Shown here: positions 62,878 to 64,000 of the stretch, piece after piece
How the letters are laid out: each line of letters starts with the position of its first letter
How positions within the stretch are numbered: the first letter of the stretch is position 1
Assembly (NCBI GenBank): GCA_965223835.1
Contig: CBDCXQ010000001.1
Coordinates: 5,270,001 to 5,334,000 of the forward strand
From: CAVYXZ01 sp965223835
GTDB taxonomy: Bacteria > Chloroflexota > Anaerolineae > Aggregatilineales > Phototrophicaceae
Length of the DNA stretch: 64,000 bases
Reading direction: 5' to 3'
Translations under genes and position numbers: made by a program
The notes under the pieces: model-generated
The model's database searches: none
The model's input: only the letters and a program-made list of their open reading frames with translations
What the model was told of the DNA's origin: nothing

Positions 62878-63948
62878 TCACCCGGCAACCTGTGCCCATA
62901 GACCCACTTCCAATTGTGGTATCAGGGTTATGGCGTAGACCGTCGTGCCCGGTCCCTGAATATAGGTGGTATACGAGCGACTGCCGGCGGCTTGTCGTGC
63001 CGAATCGAAACCGGTTTCGGCGGCGAGTGCCCAACCGAGGGGGCTGTCGGGACCACCCAATATCTGCCATACTTTGCCAAAGCCACGTTCGGGCGTGAAG
63101 CGGTCAGCCGGTGCAGCATACTCAGGATTAGCCTCGCCTTCCACGAATGTATCTGCGAAAATCTGCACCCGCTGGTCAGTGTTGGTCAGCACCCAGATTT
63201 CGCTTGTGTCCGAAAACCATAACACGCTGCCACCCTCAAAGGGCTGCCAGGCCGCGAAGACTGCTCGCGGCGGTTCTGCCGGACAGGTTACCAATCCCGT
63301 CAATGGTCCCAGCCAGACCTGTGAACAAGTGATGGTAAAGGTCAGGTCTTCCGTGATAAGTGCATTGCCAGCCTGTACTTCCAGCCGATAGCGTTTTTCG
63401 CCAGCATAGCGATAATTACTGATGGTTATTTCGCCGCTGGCGGGGACCGGTTCTGCGAAAGCCGGTCGGGGGCAATCGTCTACACTGGCATCCGGGCAGG
63501 CATAAAAAAATGTCGTGCCGCCAGTCGTTTCCCAGCTTAGCGTGAACGTGTCCTGATTCTGAAAATTGGGCGAAGCCACAGTGAGTGAGCTAATTTCAGG
63601 TTCTGCTGAAGGGGCTGGTGAAATGGTTTTCGGTATTGTATGCGCGGGGATCCAGATGACGGCCCCAACGGGCAACGCCTGGGGATCATCCAGACAGTTG
63701 AGAGCGGCCAATTGTGTCACCGAGATGTTGGGCACTCCGCTCAGCAAATCCCCCAGGTGATCGCCGGGGCGGATGACATATGGTTCAAATCCGTCCAGAG
63801 TTGGTGCGGAGCATAATGCTAAACGTGGATCATCAACTGGAAGGAGGGTGGCCTCCGGGTTATTGGGAATCGCCGGGGTCGCGTTCTGAGCGATGACGGG
63901 AAGATAAAGCAGCAAAATCGTCACTAACAGGGCAATTGTGCGCAGCAT
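62878..63948 (-). CDS. Exported LysM-domain protein
   Basis: A signal peptide (ending PVIAQN) precedes a LysM-type domain (YVIRPGDHLGDLLSG ... AVIWIPAH), an Ig-like segment (LTVASPNFQNQDTFTLSWETTG) and a C-terminal domain that I do not recognise, with several Cys residues. It probably binds peptidoglycan. The ATG at 63948 has AGGAG five bases upstream; a frame start at 63972 is less likely. From here to the window end nothing more is seen. Confidence 0.8.
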   Translation of the reverse strand: MLRTIALLVTILLLYLPVIAQNATPAIPNNPEATLLPVDDPRLALCSAPTLDGFEPYVIRPGDHLGDLLSGVPNISVTQLAALNCLDDPQALPVGAVIWIPAHTIPKTISPAPSAEPEISSLTVASPNFQNQDTFTLSWETTGGTTFFYACPDASVDDCPRPAFAEPVPASGEITISNYRYAGEKRYRLEVQAGNALITEDLTFTITCSQVWLGPLTGLVTCPAEPPRAVFAAWQPFEGGSVLWFSDTSEIWVLTNTDQRVQIFADTFVEGEANPEYAAPADRFTPERGFGKVWQILGGPDSPLGWALAAETGFDSARQAAGSRSYTTYIQGPGTTVYAITLIPQLEVGLWAQVAG

Positions 63949-64000
63949 AGAACTCCTTTTGGTGTTAAACAAACCGCTCTATACTACCACGCCAGCGGAA

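Overview
The window looks like a chromosomal segment of a Chloroflexota bacterium, most likely Anaerolineae-like. This is inferred from gene content and style, with no rRNA in the window to test it. The signs are exported proteins with Pro/Thr-rich tails, an isolated Flp-type pilin, sortase and LysM proteins, a DUF3179 protein, a four-helix-bundle (S23-type) gene, and base composition near balance. TGA is an ordinary stop codon here; for example, it ends the TPR gene at 5858 and the Nudix gene at 12258.

Layout. 1-6.5 kb: a 5'-truncated class A PBP-like protein whose transpeptidase motifs are all lost, a HAD phosphatase with an AP-endonuclease-like TIM barrel, and an overlapping trio (deazaflavin-type oxidoreductase, TPR protein, sortase). 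6.7-14.5 kb: a putative metallopeptidase with an eCIS-cargo-like N-terminal motif, a microprotein, a DUF420-like membrane protein, tRNA-Ala(GGC) with a textbook promoter, a redoxin, a dipeptidase, a Nudix hydrolase, and an NfeD-like/flotillin pair. 14.8-21.7 kb: exported rhodanese, an 11-haem cytochrome c interrupted by one in-frame TGA, an aldo/keto reductase, a glycosyltransferase, a Fur-family regulator divergent from a zinc-binding protein, and a secreted nuclease. 21.8-24.6 kb: a 2.8-kb IS1595-family transposon with 24-bp inverted ends, a RhuM gene, a GIY-YIG-like gene, a candidate structured RNA and a broken transposase. 24.6-33 kb: patatin, a 2H phosphoesterase, glycosyltransferases, an atypical response regulator, a kinase-like protein, a CAP/LysM protein and the pilin. 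33-36.7 kb: a small metabolic cluster (nitrilase, MarR, cupin, Gfo/Idh). 36.9-49 kb: BMP-type binding protein, TPR/PPC protein, DNA glycosylase, histidine kinase, a gene-free segment packed with DnaA-box-like motifs, D-aminopeptidase, VWA/solute-binding lipoprotein, Usp, and a MerR operon with a 19-bp-spacer promoter. 49-64 kb: an OLD-family nuclease, gatB, DUF3179, an Fsr-like MFS transporter, a CoaE fusion, proline dehydrogenase, tryptophan 2,3-dioxygenase, PHP, SDR, a four-helix-bundle gene bracketed by 19-bp inverted repeats, a sugar isomerase-like protein and a LysM protein.

Most genes are housekeeping, envelope or stress functions in short operons. The observations most worth checking are the cytochrome UGA with a selenocysteine-insertion-like hairpin, the DnaA-box cluster, the passenger-carrying transposon with its RNA candidate, the inverted-repeat cassette around the four-helix-bundle gene, and the catalytically degenerate PBP. 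All calls come from reading sequence and motifs; no database search was run.
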